Of a stretch of 36,732 nucleotides of DNA, positions 6,678 to 14,320 are shown piece by piece. The DNA is from Candidatus Rokuibacteriota bacterium (GTDB taxonomy: Bacteria > Methylomirabilota > Methylomirabilia > Rokubacteriales > CSP1-6): NCBI GenBank assembly GCA_016209635.1, contig JACQWC010000210.1, positions 1 through 36,732 of the forward strand. Direction: 5' to 3'. The notes beneath the pieces were generated by a model. That model had not been told where the DNA came from and did not search any database. It saw only the letters and a program-made list of their open reading frames with translations. The position numbers were made by a program, and so were the translations under genes. Each line of letters begins with the position of its first letter. Within the stretch, counting starts at the first letter, position 1.

Positions 6678-8974
6678 GAGGCCAGGCCCGGGCTCTGCTC
6701 CTCGGTGCGCCGCTGCTGCATGTCGCGGTCCGCCTCTCGCAGGAACTCGTCGGCCGTCTCGGGTGGGAACTGGCTGAAGGCAACGCCCATGCTGCACCCG
6801 ACCGTCAGCGGCAGCCGGCGCTCGCGGCACAGCTCGGCGAGCTTGTCCCGGACGCGGGCGGTCACCCGGTCGATGTCCTTCGAGCCCGCCTCGATCAGGA
6901 GCACCGCGAACTCGTCCCCGCCGTAGCGCGCCACCAGGTCCGTCGCGCGCGTCGCCTCCATGAGCGCGTCGGCCACGGTGCGGAGGACCTCGTCGCCGAG
7001 GGCGTAGCCGAAGTTGTCGTTGATGGTCTTGAGGTGGAAGACGTCGAGGGCCAGGAGGAGGAGCCCGCTCCGGCGCCGGCGGACGCCCGCGGCGAGGCGC
7101 CGGTACTGGTCGTGGAAGGCGCGGCGGCTCAGGAGTCCGGTCAGCGGATCGGGCGCGAAGCGCGCCAGCCGCCGGTCGGCGTCGTAGAGGCGCTCGGCCA
7201 GGACCCGCAGCAGCTCGACCGCGAGGTCCGACGAGCTCCGCAGCACCTGGAGGAAGTTGCTCTGGCGGAGCACCAGACAGTGCGTGCGCTCCACCGCGAT
7301 CACCGTCGCCGAGCGTGGCGAATCGCGGAGGATGCCCAGCTCGCCGAAGATCTCCGCCTGGCCGAGCTGCCCCAGCAGCATCTCCGTCTGCCCCTCGGGC
7401 ATGGCTTCGACGACGCGCACGCGCCCCGACAGCATCACGAAGAGGCTCTCGGAGGGCTCCCCCTGCCGGATGGAGACGTGGCCGGCCGGGTAGATCTGCT
7501 CCGTGGCATCCTGGACGAGCGTCCGGAGCTGCTCTCGCGTGAGCCCCCGGAAGAGGGGGAGGGCGGCGAGCATGCCCGCGTAGCGCTCCTCCGCATCGGC
7601 CCGCGCCCCCACGGGCGTCTCGACGACCGACTCGGCGACGGCCTGGGGTACCACCACCTCGCCCAGCCCGACCGATTCCGCCTCGCCCGGGAAGAGCGTC
7701 CGGGCGAGCCACGCGCGGACGCGCGAGCGCAGCATCGGTGAGCTGAACGGCTTCGCCAGGTAGTCGGTGGGCGACTCTCCCCGGTGGAGCGCGTCCGTGT
7801 CCGGGCCATCGGCGAGGAGGACCACGGGCAGGTTCTCCCGGCCCACCACGCTGCGCAGCTGCTGGACCATGACGGCGATGTCGCCGCCGGGCTGGGGGGC
7901 GTCGATGATCGCCAGGTCCGGGTTCAGCTCGGAGCTGCGCGTGAGGGCGGCGCTTATGTCCGGCACGGGCAGCGGTACCAGCGCGTCCTCCGCGAGCGCC
8001 TCCTCGATGGCGGCGACATCGCTTTCGTTCGAGCTGACCACCAGGACGCGGCCGCCGGCGATCGGCCGGCGACGGAGGGCCGACAGCTCGGCCACCGTCG
8101 CCGCGCGCCCGCTCCCCTTCACTTGTAATTCGAGCCCCTCGGCGGCGGCGAACACCTCGAGCGATCCGCCCCGCCCGGCGACCCGCGCGCTAGCGCTCCG
8201 CTCCATGCGCTCCATCATCGCGTCGTCGTGGATCGGGTCGTGGTGGAACAGGGCGAGGCGCCCGACCTCCGCCGCCAGGGCCACGTCGGTCGCGTACTCG
8301 ATCGTGCTGTGGCCCCAGCCGATCTTGCTGCGGTACTCGTCTGCGGTGTACTGGGCGTCATGGATCACGAGATCCGCGCCCCGGAGGAAGGCGATGTGGC
8401 GCTGATCTCCGGGATGGGCCGAGAGCCGTCCCACCGGATTCCAGAAGGGCTCGTGGTCGGTGACGTAGGCGACCGTCGTGTCGCCGGACGACATCCGGTA
8501 GGCGATGGTCGGCGCGGTGTGGTTCAGGTATTGCGTCTCCACCAGTACCTCGCCGACCCGGAAGAAACCCTCCTCCAGCTCCGTGAAGTGGATGCGGCTC
8601 CTGAGATCGCGGAGCTTCACGGGGAAGTAGGCGTACTCCATCTGCCCCGACATCGTGTCCTCGAGGCCGCGCTGGAAGCCGATGGGCGCGTAGATGTTCA
8701 CCTCGGCGCCCGCCATGAACGCCGGCGCGAAGAACGGGAAGCCCTGGATGTGGTCCCAGTGGGTGTGGCCGATGAAGAGGTGGATGCGCAGGGGCTGCGG
8801 GGCGGTGCGGAGGAGCTGGAGGCCGAGGTCGCGGGCCCCGGTCCCGCAGTCCAGCACGATCAGCGTGCCGTCCGAGGCGCGGACCTCGACGCAGGAGGTG
8901 TTGCCCCCGTACTTCGCCGTGGAGCTACCGGGCGCGGCGATGGACCCACGGGTGCCCCAGAACCGTACGTACAC
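6674..8974 (-). CDS. Four-domain signalling protein: MBL fold, pseudo-receiver, cNMP-binding, GGDEF
   Basis: The protein is 766 aa from GTG 8974, chosen because GAGAGGGACAGA-GTG is a strong Shine-Dalgarno and family members begin at VRFWGTRGS; an ATG at 9088 is the alternative. Domains: metallo-beta-lactamase, residues 1-265, with HTHWDH (70-75), NHTAPT, HDAQYT and HHDP ligands; receiver-like 308-425 with Asp358 and Lys408, but the N-terminal acidic pair replaced by Ser-Ser; cyclic-nucleotide-binding 471-580 with cassette FGELGILRDSPRSATV; GGDEF 607-755 with an intact GGDEF (685-689) and the inhibitory RxxD site (RATD 676-679). It should make cyclic-di-GMP with product inhibition, tuned by a bound cyclic nucleotide. 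The MBL domain resembles PhnP/cAMP-phosphodiesterase-like hydrolases; its substrate is unknown. It is a lone gene between plus-strand operons. Confidence 0.9.
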   Translation of the reverse strand: MYVRFWGTRGSIAAPGSSTAKYGGNTSCVEVRASDGTLIVLDCGTGARDLGLQLLRTAPQPLRIHLFIGHTHWDHIQGFPFFAPAFMAGAEVNIYAPIGFQRGLEDTMSGQMEYAYFPVKLRDLRSRIHFTELEEGFFRVGEVLVETQYLNHTAPTIAYRMSSGDTTVAYVTDHEPFWNPVGRLSAHPGDQRHIAFLRGADLVIHDAQYTADEYRSKIGWGHSTIEYATDVALAAEVGRLALFHHDPIHDDAMMERMERSASARVAGRGGSLEVFAAAEGLELQVKGSGRAATVAELSALRRRPIAGGRVLVVSSNESDVAAIEEALAEDALVPLPVPDISAALTRSSELNPDLAIIDAPQPGGDIAVMVQQLRSVVGRENLPVVLLADGPDTDALHRGESPTDYLAKPFSSPMLRSRVRAWLARTLFPGEAESVGLGEVVVPQAVAESVVETPVGARADAEERYAGMLAALPLFRGLTREQLRTLVQDATEQIYPAGHVSIRQGEPSESLFVMLSGRVRVVEAMPEGQTEMLLGQLGQAEIFGELGILRDSPRSATVIAVERTHCLVLRQSNFLQVLRSSSDLAVELLRVLAERLYDADRRLARFAPDPLTGLLSRRAFHDQYRRLAAGVRRRRSGLLLLALDVFHLKTINDNFGYALGDEVLRTVADALMEATRATDLVARYGGDEFAVLLIEAGSKDIDRVTARVRDKLAELCRERRLPLTVGCSMGVAFSQFPPETADEFLREADRDMQQRRTEEQSPGLAS

Positions 8975-9078
8975 TCTGTCCCTCTCGTCGGCTGCGACCT
9001 GGAACGACGGGCACGCGGAGATCCGCCACCCATCCGAGCACCGGGCTCCGCCCGTATGGGGAGCCCGATGACCGAAGA

Positions 9079-9107
9079 ATTCTAACATCAGACACGACCC
9101 TTGTGCA
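9079..9107 (-). promoter_or_regulatory. Candidate sigma-70 promoter for the MBL-GGDEF gene
   Basis: On the minus strand TGCACA (plus 9102-9107, 4/6 to TTGACA) and TAGAAT (plus 9079-9084, 5/6 to TATAAT) are separated by 17 bp. Initiation would be near 9072, downstream of the ATG at 9088, which supports the GTG 8974 start with a leader of roughly 100 nt. It is a consensus match by eye only. Confidence 0.4.
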
Positions 9108-9160
9108 GGGCTTCCCGTAAAATTGGGGGGCCGGGGCCGAGGAACCCGGAAGGAGGGCGC

Positions 9161-10801
9161 GTGACGCACAACATGATCGACTACGCGAGCACTTACCGGG
9201 ATTTTCGGCTCTCGATCCCCCAGCGCTTCAACTGGGCGTTCGACACCTTCGACGGCTGGGCGCGCGACCCCGCGAAGCTGGCGCTGCTCTGGGTGTCGGC
9301 CGACGGCCAGCCCCGACGCTTCACCTACGCCGAACTCGCCGACCGCTCGCGGCGCTTCGCCAACGTGCTGGCGGGCCTCGGCGTCGAGCCGGGCGCCCGG
9401 GTGTTCATCATGCTTCCCCGCGTGTACCAGTGGTGGGAGATCGTCCTCGGCTGCATCCGCGCGCGAGCCGTCTCCGTCCCCGGGACCACCCTCCTCACGA
9501 CCAAGGACATCCAGTACCGGCTGACGGCGGCCGAGGCCTCGGTGGTCATCACCGACGAGGAGAATCAGTCGAAGATCGACCGCGTCCTCGCCGAGTGTCC
9601 GTCCGTCAGGCGCCTGATCGTGGTGGGGCGGGGCGGCGACGCGTGGCAGGAGTACGAACCCCTCATGGCGCGGGCGTCGGGGGAGGTCCCGCACCCCGGA
9701 AACCCGAGCGGCGACCCGATGATGATCTACTTCACGTCGGGGACGACCGGCTACCCCAAGATGGTGCTCCACACCCACGCCTCGTACCCGATCGGCCACA
9801 TCGTCACCGGCAAGTTCTGGCTCGACAACGGGCCCGACGACCTGCACTGGACGATCTCCGACACGGGGTGGGCGCAGGCGGCGTGGACGTGCTTGTTCGC
9901 GCCCTGGAACATGGGCGCCGCGCTCTTCGTCTGGGACGGCCGCGGCAAGAGGTTCGAGCCCGAGGCAGCCCTCGCGATGTTCGAGCGGTTCCCGATCACG
10001 ACGTTCTTCGCCCCCCCCACCGCCTACCGCATGCTCGTCCAGGAGCCGTTGCGGAAGTACCGGTTCCCCGCCCTGCGTCACTGTCTCGGCGCCGGCGAGG
10101 CGGTGAACCCCGAGGTGATCGAGGCCTGGCGCGAGGGCACGGGCCACCACATCTACGAGGGGTACGGCCAGACCGAGACCGTCCTCGTCGCGGGCACCTT
10201 CCCCGCCACGCCCTGGAAGCCCGGCTCGATGGGACCGGCAGCCCCCGGCCACCGGCTGGCGATCGTGGACGAGAGCGGACGGGAGCTGCCCCGCGGCACG
10301 GAGGGCGACCTCGCGATCCAGGTCGTGCCCGAGCGCCCGGTGGGGATGTTCCGCGAGTACTGGCGGAATCCCGAGGCGACGGCCCGGTGCCACCGCGACC
10401 AGTGGTACGTCACCGGCGACCGCGCCTCGATGGACGCGGACGGCTACCTCTGGTTCGTCGGCCGTGCGGACGACGTCATCAACAGCGCGTCCTATCGCAT
10501 CGGCCCCTTCGAGGTGGAGTCGGCGCTGGTCGAGCATCCCGCAGTCGCCGAGGCGGCCGTCATCGGGAAGCCCGACCCGCTGCGCGGGGAGATCGTGAAG
10601 GCGTTCGTGGTGCTGGCGCCCGGCCGGGCGGCCTCCGACACGCTCGCCCGAGAGCTCCAGGAGCATGTGAAGACGGTGACCGCGCCCTACAAGTACCCGC
10701 GCGAGATCGAGTTCGTCCCGGACCTCCCGAAGACCATCTCCGGCAAGATCATGCGGAGGGAGTTGCGCGAGCTAGAGCGCCAGCGGACGCCGCGCGCGTG
10801 A
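9161..10801 (+). CDS. ACSM-type (medium-chain) acyl-CoA synthetase
   Basis: The protein is 546 aa. The start is taken as GTG 9161, four bases after AAGGAGG; the in-frame ATG at 9173 is the alternative, and the 9101 start in the track is too early. Adenylate-forming motifs: YFTSGTTGYPKMVLHTH (P-loop), YEGYGQTE (A5), YVTGDRASMDADGY and the final PKTISGKIMRRELRE with the catalytic Lys. The segment HWTISDTGWAQAAW is characteristic of the acetyl-/medium-chain synthetase (Acs/ACSM) branch. It activates a carboxylic acid to its CoA ester with ATP through an acyl-adenylate. Chain length cannot be inferred. Its stop overlaps the GTG of the yceI-like gene (GTGA). Confidence 0.9.
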   Translation: MTHNMIDYASTYRDFRLSIPQRFNWAFDTFDGWARDPAKLALLWVSADGQPRRFTYAELADRSRRFANVLAGLGVEPGARVFIMLPRVYQWWEIVLGCIRARAVSVPGTTLLTTKDIQYRLTAAEASVVITDEENQSKIDRVLAECPSVRRLIVVGRGGDAWQEYEPLMARASGEVPHPGNPSGDPMMIYFTSGTTGYPKMVLHTHASYPIGHIVTGKFWLDNGPDDLHWTISDTGWAQAAWTCLFAPWNMGAALFVWDGRGKRFEPEAALAMFERFPITTFFAPPTAYRMLVQEPLRKYRFPALRHCLGAGEAVNPEVIEAWREGTGHHIYEGYGQTETVLVAGTFPATPWKPGSMGPAAPGHRLAIVDESGRELPRGTEGDLAIQVVPERPVGMFREYWRNPEATARCHRDQWYVTGDRASMDADGYLWFVGRADDVINSASYRIGPFEVESALVEHPAVAEAAVIGKPDPLRGEIVKAFVVLAPGRAASDTLARELQEHVKTVTAPYKYPREIEFVPDLPKTISGKIMRRELRELERQRTPRA

Positions 10802-11460
10802 ACGCGCCTGCCCGCGCCGCGGCCGCGATCCTCCTCGGGGCCGCCGGCCTCGGGCTCTCGAGCCAGTCCGCGGGGGCCGAGCCGGCGCGGTTCAGGATCG
10901 AGCCCGGGGCGAGCGAGATCACCTTCAAGGCGACCTCCCGGCTCATGAACGCCGACGGGAGGTTCCACCGCTTCTCGGGCGAGGTGGTCGTGGACCCGGA
11001 CGATCTCGCGACGGCGCGCGTCACGCTGGTCATCGACGCCGCCTCCATCGACACGGACATCGCCCGGCGGGACAGCCACCTGCGCAGCGAGGACTTCTTC
11101 CACGTCGAGCGCTACCCGACGATCACCTTCGAGAGCGTCCGCATCGAGCCGCGCCGGAGCGGCGGCACGCCACCCACCGATTCACTCAGGCGCGCCTCGG
11201 GCGTCGGACGCCCTGCGGCTTCGCACTCCCACGCCGGCCTCGCGGTACCCGTGACCATCATCGGCCGCCTCACCCTGCGCGGGGTGACGCGCGAGATCGC
11301 GGTCCCGGTGGAGGTCCGGCTGACCGACGGCGCCCTCGTCGCGCGGGGCGAGCTCTCGCTCAAGCGCTCGGACTACGCGATCACCTACCAGTCGTTCCTC
11401 AACCCCATCGCCGACGTCGTGCGCGTCGCCTTCACGTTCCGCGGCCGCGCCGGGCTATAA
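10798..11460 (+). CDS. YceI-family periplasmic lipid-binding protein carrying an in-frame insertion
   Basis: The protein is 220 aa, starting at GTG 10798 that overlaps the ligase stop. An N-terminal Ala/Leu-rich signal peptide ends near QSAGAEPARF, so export is expected. The lipocalin-like YceI fold is recognisable: FRIEPGASEITFKATS, DTDIARRDSHLRSEDFFHVERYPTITFES and GRLTLRGVTREIAVPVEVRL. Such proteins bind isoprenoid or amide lipids. Between SVRIEP and VTIIGRLTLRG lie about 27 extra residues (SGGTPPTDSLRRASGVGRPA...) where the family usually has a short turn. The DNA of this insertion shares both ends with the 66-bp repeat found at 25.6 kb. The insertion keeps the frame, so the protein may still be functional. 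Confidence 0.88.
   Translation: MNAPARAAAAILLGAAGLGLSSQSAGAEPARFRIEPGASEITFKATSRLMNADGRFHRFSGEVVVDPDDLATARVTLVIDAASIDTDIARRDSHLRSEDFFHVERYPTITFESVRIEPRRSGGTPPTDSLRRASGVGRPAASHSHAGLAVPVTIIGRLTLRGVTREIAVPVEVRLTDGALVARGELSLKRSDYAITYQSFLNPIADVVRVAFTFRGRAGL
11146..11251. repeat. Dispersed repeat copy inserted inside yceI
   Basis: The left part contains GCACGCCACCCAC (11165-11177), identical to 13 bases of every 66-bp unit at 25583-25780. The right end CGGCCTCGCGGTACCCG (11235-11251) matches 16 of 17 bases of CGGCCTCACGGTACCCG in those units. Bases before the 13-mer (from 11146) also resemble the start of the unit, about 24 of 30. The interior is 48 bp longer than in the tandem units, a multiple of three, so the reading frame is kept. 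Confidence 0.55.
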
Positions 11461-11461
11461 T
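11431..11461 (+). promoter_or_regulatory. Candidate promoter spanning the yceI stop codon
   Basis: A perfect TATAAT at 11456-11461 overlaps the yceI TAA stop, with TTCACG (4/6 to TTGACA) at 11431-11436 and a long 19-bp spacer. Such an AT hexamer is rare in this GC-rich DNA. It would start transcription near 11468, upstream of the acyl-CoA dehydrogenase and TRAP genes. The spacer length weakens the call. Confidence 0.4.
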
Positions 11462-11497
11462 TCGGGCCTCATGAGCGCGACCCGCGGGTAGCCGCCG

Positions 11498-12652
11498 ATG
11501 GCCCGTCTCTTCACGGACGAGCACGACATGCTCCGCAAGGCCATCCGCGCCTTCGTCGAGAAGGAGGTCACGCCGCACGTGCAGGCGTGGGAGGAGGCCG
11601 GGCGGATCCCCCGCTCGTTCTGGCGCCGGCTCGGTGAGCTGGGCTTCCTCGGGGTCGACTTCCCGCAGGAGTACGGCGGCGGGGGCGGCGACTTCGTCTC
11701 GAGCGTCGTGCTGGGCGAGGAGCTGGCCCGCTGCCGCTCGGGCGGCGTGGCCTTCAGCGTGCTCGTGCACACGGACATGTCGTCGCCCTGGCTCGTCCGG
11801 TTCGGGACCGAGGCGCAGAAGCGGCAGTACCTCCCGGGGATCCTCCGGGGCGAGACCGTGTGCGCCCTCGGCATCACCGAGCCGGGGACGGGCTCGGACA
11901 TGGCGGCGCTCGCGACGCGCGCCGTCCGCGACGCCGACCACTACCGGCTCACCGGCAGCAAGATCTTCATCACCAACGGCGTGTACGGCGACCTCTACTT
12001 CGTCGCCGCGCGGACCGGCTCCGCCCCGGCCGACCGCCGGCACGCGGGGATCTCGATGTTCCTGGTCGAGCGCGGTCTGCCGGGCTTCCAGGTCTCGCGG
12101 AAGCTCGACAAGATGGGCATGCGGGCCTCCGACACCGCGGAGCTCGCCTTCCAGGACTGCCCCGTCCCGGCCGCGAACCTCCTCGGCGTGGAGGGGCGCG
12201 GCTTCCAGCAGCTCGCCTCCGGGCTCCAGCGCGAGCGCCTGATGGCCGCCGTCCTGGCCGTCTCGGGCGCCGACCAGGCGCTGGAGGACACGATGGCCTA
12301 CCTCCGGCAGCGCACGGCGTTCGGCGAGCCGCTGGCCACGCTCCAGGCGCTCCGCCACCGCGTCGCCGACCTCGCCACCGAGCTCGAGGCCGCGCGCCGG
12401 CTCGTCTACCACGCGGTCGAGCTGTACGCGTCGGGCGCCGAGTGCGTGCGGGAGGTCTCGATGGCCAAGCTCTTCGCCACCGAGGCGGCGAACCGGGTCG
12501 CCTACCACGCCGTCCAGCTCCACGGCGGCTACGGCTACATGCGCGAGTTCCCGGTGGAGGGTTTCTTCCGCGACGTCCGCCTCTACCCCATCGCGTCCGG
12601 GAGCTCGGAGATCATGCGCGAGATCATCGCCAAGCGGCTGCCCCTGCAGTGA
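11498..12652 (+). CDS. Acyl-CoA dehydrogenase
   Basis: The protein is 384 aa, full length for the family. N-terminal helical domain 1-115, FAD-binding middle motif ALGITEPGTGSDMAAL and a KIFITNG strand, then the C-terminal helical domain ending RLYPIASGSSEIMREIIAKRL. The usual medium-chain base (Glu in YEGT) is absent. A Glu at position 246 in LQRERLMAA occupies the place of the isovaleryl-/long-chain-type catalytic base, so an isovaleryl-CoA-dehydrogenase-like active site is likely. It oxidises acyl-CoA to 2-enoyl-CoA, passing electrons to ETF. It begins 37 bp after yceI and is followed after 23 bp by the TRAP binding protein. There is no strong Shine-Dalgarno sequence. Confidence 0.92.
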   Translation: MARLFTDEHDMLRKAIRAFVEKEVTPHVQAWEEAGRIPRSFWRRLGELGFLGVDFPQEYGGGGGDFVSSVVLGEELARCRSGGVAFSVLVHTDMSSPWLVRFGTEAQKRQYLPGILRGETVCALGITEPGTGSDMAALATRAVRDADHYRLTGSKIFITNGVYGDLYFVAARTGSAPADRRHAGISMFLVERGLPGFQVSRKLDKMGMRASDTAELAFQDCPVPAANLLGVEGRGFQQLASGLQRERLMAAVLAVSGADQALEDTMAYLRQRTAFGEPLATLQALRHRVADLATELEAARRLVYHAVELYASGAECVREVSMAKLFATEAANRVAYHAVQLHGGYGYMREFPVEGFFRDVRLYPIASGSSEIMREIIAKRLPLQ

Positions 12653-12675
12653 ACGCCCAGGACAGGAGGACGGTG

Positions 12676-13713
12676 ATGGCGAACCCGAGACGGGACTTCC
12701 TCAAGGCGGCCGGCGCGGCCGGCACCGGAGCGCTCGCGTTCCCGAGCGTCGCCCGCGCCCAGCAGGTCCACCGGTGGAAGGCGCAATCGCTCTGGAGCGC
12801 CCAGGAGCTGACCTTCAAGATCTTCCAGGAGTTCTGCGAGAGGGTGAAGAAGCTCACCGGCGGGCGCCTGGAGATCACGCCCTTCTCGGCGGGCGCGGTG
12901 ACGGGCGTCTTCGAGACGCTGGACGCGGTCAGCGCCGGCGTGCTGCAGGCGCAGTCCTCGTGGCCCGGCTACTGGACCGGCAAGGAGCCGGGACTCGCCG
13001 TCATCAGCGACTTCGTCTTCGGCTACAGCCATCCGTGGCAGCACGACGCGTGGTTCCACTACAAGGGCGGGCTCCAGATGCTGCAGGAGGCGTACGGCAA
13101 GTTCAACCTCCACGTCGTCGGCGTGGGCTGGTGGGGCGTCGAGTCGATTCCCTCGAAGAAGCCCATCCGGAGCATGGCCGACTTCAAGGGCGTGAAGTTC
13201 CGCTCCCCGCAGGGCATGACGGCGGAGATCCTCGCGAAGCTCGGCGCCTCGGTGGTCGTGCTCCCCGGCGGCGAGGTGTACTCGGCGCTCGACAAGGGCG
13301 TCGTCGACGCCGCCGACTGGGCGACGATCTCGATGAACCAGCGCATGGGGTTCCACGAGGTCGCCAAGTACCCGATCTACCCCGGCTTCCACTCGATGCC
13401 GATCCAGGACTTCGCCGTCAACGGCGCCGCCTGGAAGGCCCTCCCCGACGACATCAAGGTGATCCTCGACAGCGCCGTCCGCGAGTGGGCGTGGGACCAG
13501 GTCGAGCGGGTCGCCCTCGACGACATCCGGGTCGTCGCCGAGCTCAGGCAGAAGGGCGGCGTGACGTTCGTGTCCTGGAGTGACGACGAGCTGCGGAAGA
13601 TCCGCGCCCTCGCCCAGGCCACATGGGACGACTGGGCGAAGAAGAGCCCGCTCGCCAAGCGCGCTGTCGACTCTCAAAAGGGCTGGCTCCGGGAGCTGGG
13701 GTTGCTCGGCTAG
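12676..13713 (+). CDS. TRAP transporter substrate-binding protein (DctP family)
   Basis: The protein is 345 aa from ATG 12676, with AGGAGG six bases upstream. The N-terminus has a Tat-type signal (PRRDFLKAAGAAG...ARAQ), so it is probably exported folded to the periplasm. The mature part reads as a DctP fold: ELTFKIFQEFCERVKKLTGGRLEI, then MADFKGVKFRSPQGMTAEILAKLGASVVVLPGGEVYSALDKGVVDAADW, the binding-cleft region. It captures an organic acid for the DctQ/DctM permease encoded next. The ligand is unknown. A strong hairpin follows immediately downstream, which may keep expression of the binding protein above that of the permease. Confidence 0.92.
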   Translation: MANPRRDFLKAAGAAGTGALAFPSVARAQQVHRWKAQSLWSAQELTFKIFQEFCERVKKLTGGRLEITPFSAGAVTGVFETLDAVSAGVLQAQSSWPGYWTGKEPGLAVISDFVFGYSHPWQHDAWFHYKGGLQMLQEAYGKFNLHVVGVGWWGVESIPSKKPIRSMADFKGVKFRSPQGMTAEILAKLGASVVVLPGGEVYSALDKGVVDAADWATISMNQRMGFHEVAKYPIYPGFHSMPIQDFAVNGAAWKALPDDIKVILDSAVREWAWDQVERVALDDIRVVAELRQKGGVTFVSWSDDELRKIRALAQATWDDWAKKSPLAKRAVDSQKGWLRELGLLG

Positions 13714-13716
13714 CCC

Positions 13717-13784
13717 CGGCCTGCGGGGCCCCTCGTCGACCACGCCGACAACTACAACGGGTCTCCGAGGGGCCCCACAGGCCG
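13717..13784 (+). promoter_or_regulatory. Intercistronic stem-loop between TRAP binding protein and permease genes
   Basis: CGGCCTGCGGGGCCCCTCG (13717-13735) pairs with CGAGGGGCCCCACAGGCCG (13766-13784): 19-bp arms, one mismatch, 30-nt loop. It begins 4 bp after the dctP stop and has no T-tract. The position suggests an mRNA-stabilising or partial-attenuation hairpin; the structure is seen, the role is inferred. Confidence 0.65.
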
Positions 13785-13819
13785 CGACTCCCCGTCAACC
13801 CCGGCTCCGGGAGGTCGAG

Positions 13820-14320
13820 ATGGAGCGCGTTCTGCGAGTGATCGACAGCCTGAACGACTGGTGCGGCCGGCTGGTCGGCTTCCAGATCCTGTTCGTCGCG
13901 GTCGTCATCCTCTACGAGGTCGTCCTCCGGGCCGGCTTCAACGCCCCCACTCTCTGGGCGAACGAGACGATGATCTACGTCACCGCGGTCGCCTACCTGC
14001 TCGGCGGCGGCTACGCGCTGCTCCACCGTCGCCACGTGAGCGTCGACGTCGTCTACGCGCGGTTCTCGCCGCGGACGCGGGCGCGGCTCGACGTCGCCAC
14101 GCTCGCGTTCCTCGTCCTCTACCTCGCGGCCCTCGGCTGGGCGGGGGGCCGGTTCGCCTGGGACTCGATCGGGGTCGGCGAGACCACCGGGACGCCCTGG
14201 AACCCCCCCATCTGGCCCGTGAAGCTCGCGATCCCGATCGCCGCGGCGCTGGTCCTCCTCCAGGGCATCGCGAACGTCGTCCGTGACGTGACGGCGGCGC
14301 GGCGGGACCCCGGCGCATGA
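13820..14320 (+). CDS. TRAP transporter small permease (DctQ family)
   Basis: The protein is 166 aa from ATG 13820, preceded by GGGAGGTCGAG; the 13580 start in the track runs back through dctP. Four hydrophobic segments are visible: FQILFVAVVILYEVVLRAGF, MIYVTAVAYLLGGGYALL, LDVATLAFLVLYLAALGWAG and KLAIPIAAALVLLQGIANVV. The early W-A-N-E-T motif and RRHVSVDVVY loop are typical of DctQ. It forms the membrane complex with DctM and uses the sodium or proton gradient. The stop overlaps the DctM start (ATGA). Confidence 0.9.
   Translation: MERVLRVIDSLNDWCGRLVGFQILFVAVVILYEVVLRAGFNAPTLWANETMIYVTAVAYLLGGGYALLHRRHVSVDVVYARFSPRTRARLDVATLAFLVLYLAALGWAGGRFAWDSIGVGETTGTPWNPPIWPVKLAIPIAAALVLLQGIANVVRDVTAARRDPGA

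Noticed and set aside
7315-7542. Small plus-strand ORFs inside the signalling gene
   Set aside because: Low-complexity antisense frames within a confidently assigned multi-domain protein.
9118-9123. TAAAAT as a promoter for the acyl-CoA ligase
   Set aside because: Good -10 but no -35 at 16-18 bp and no extended -10; not listed as a feature.
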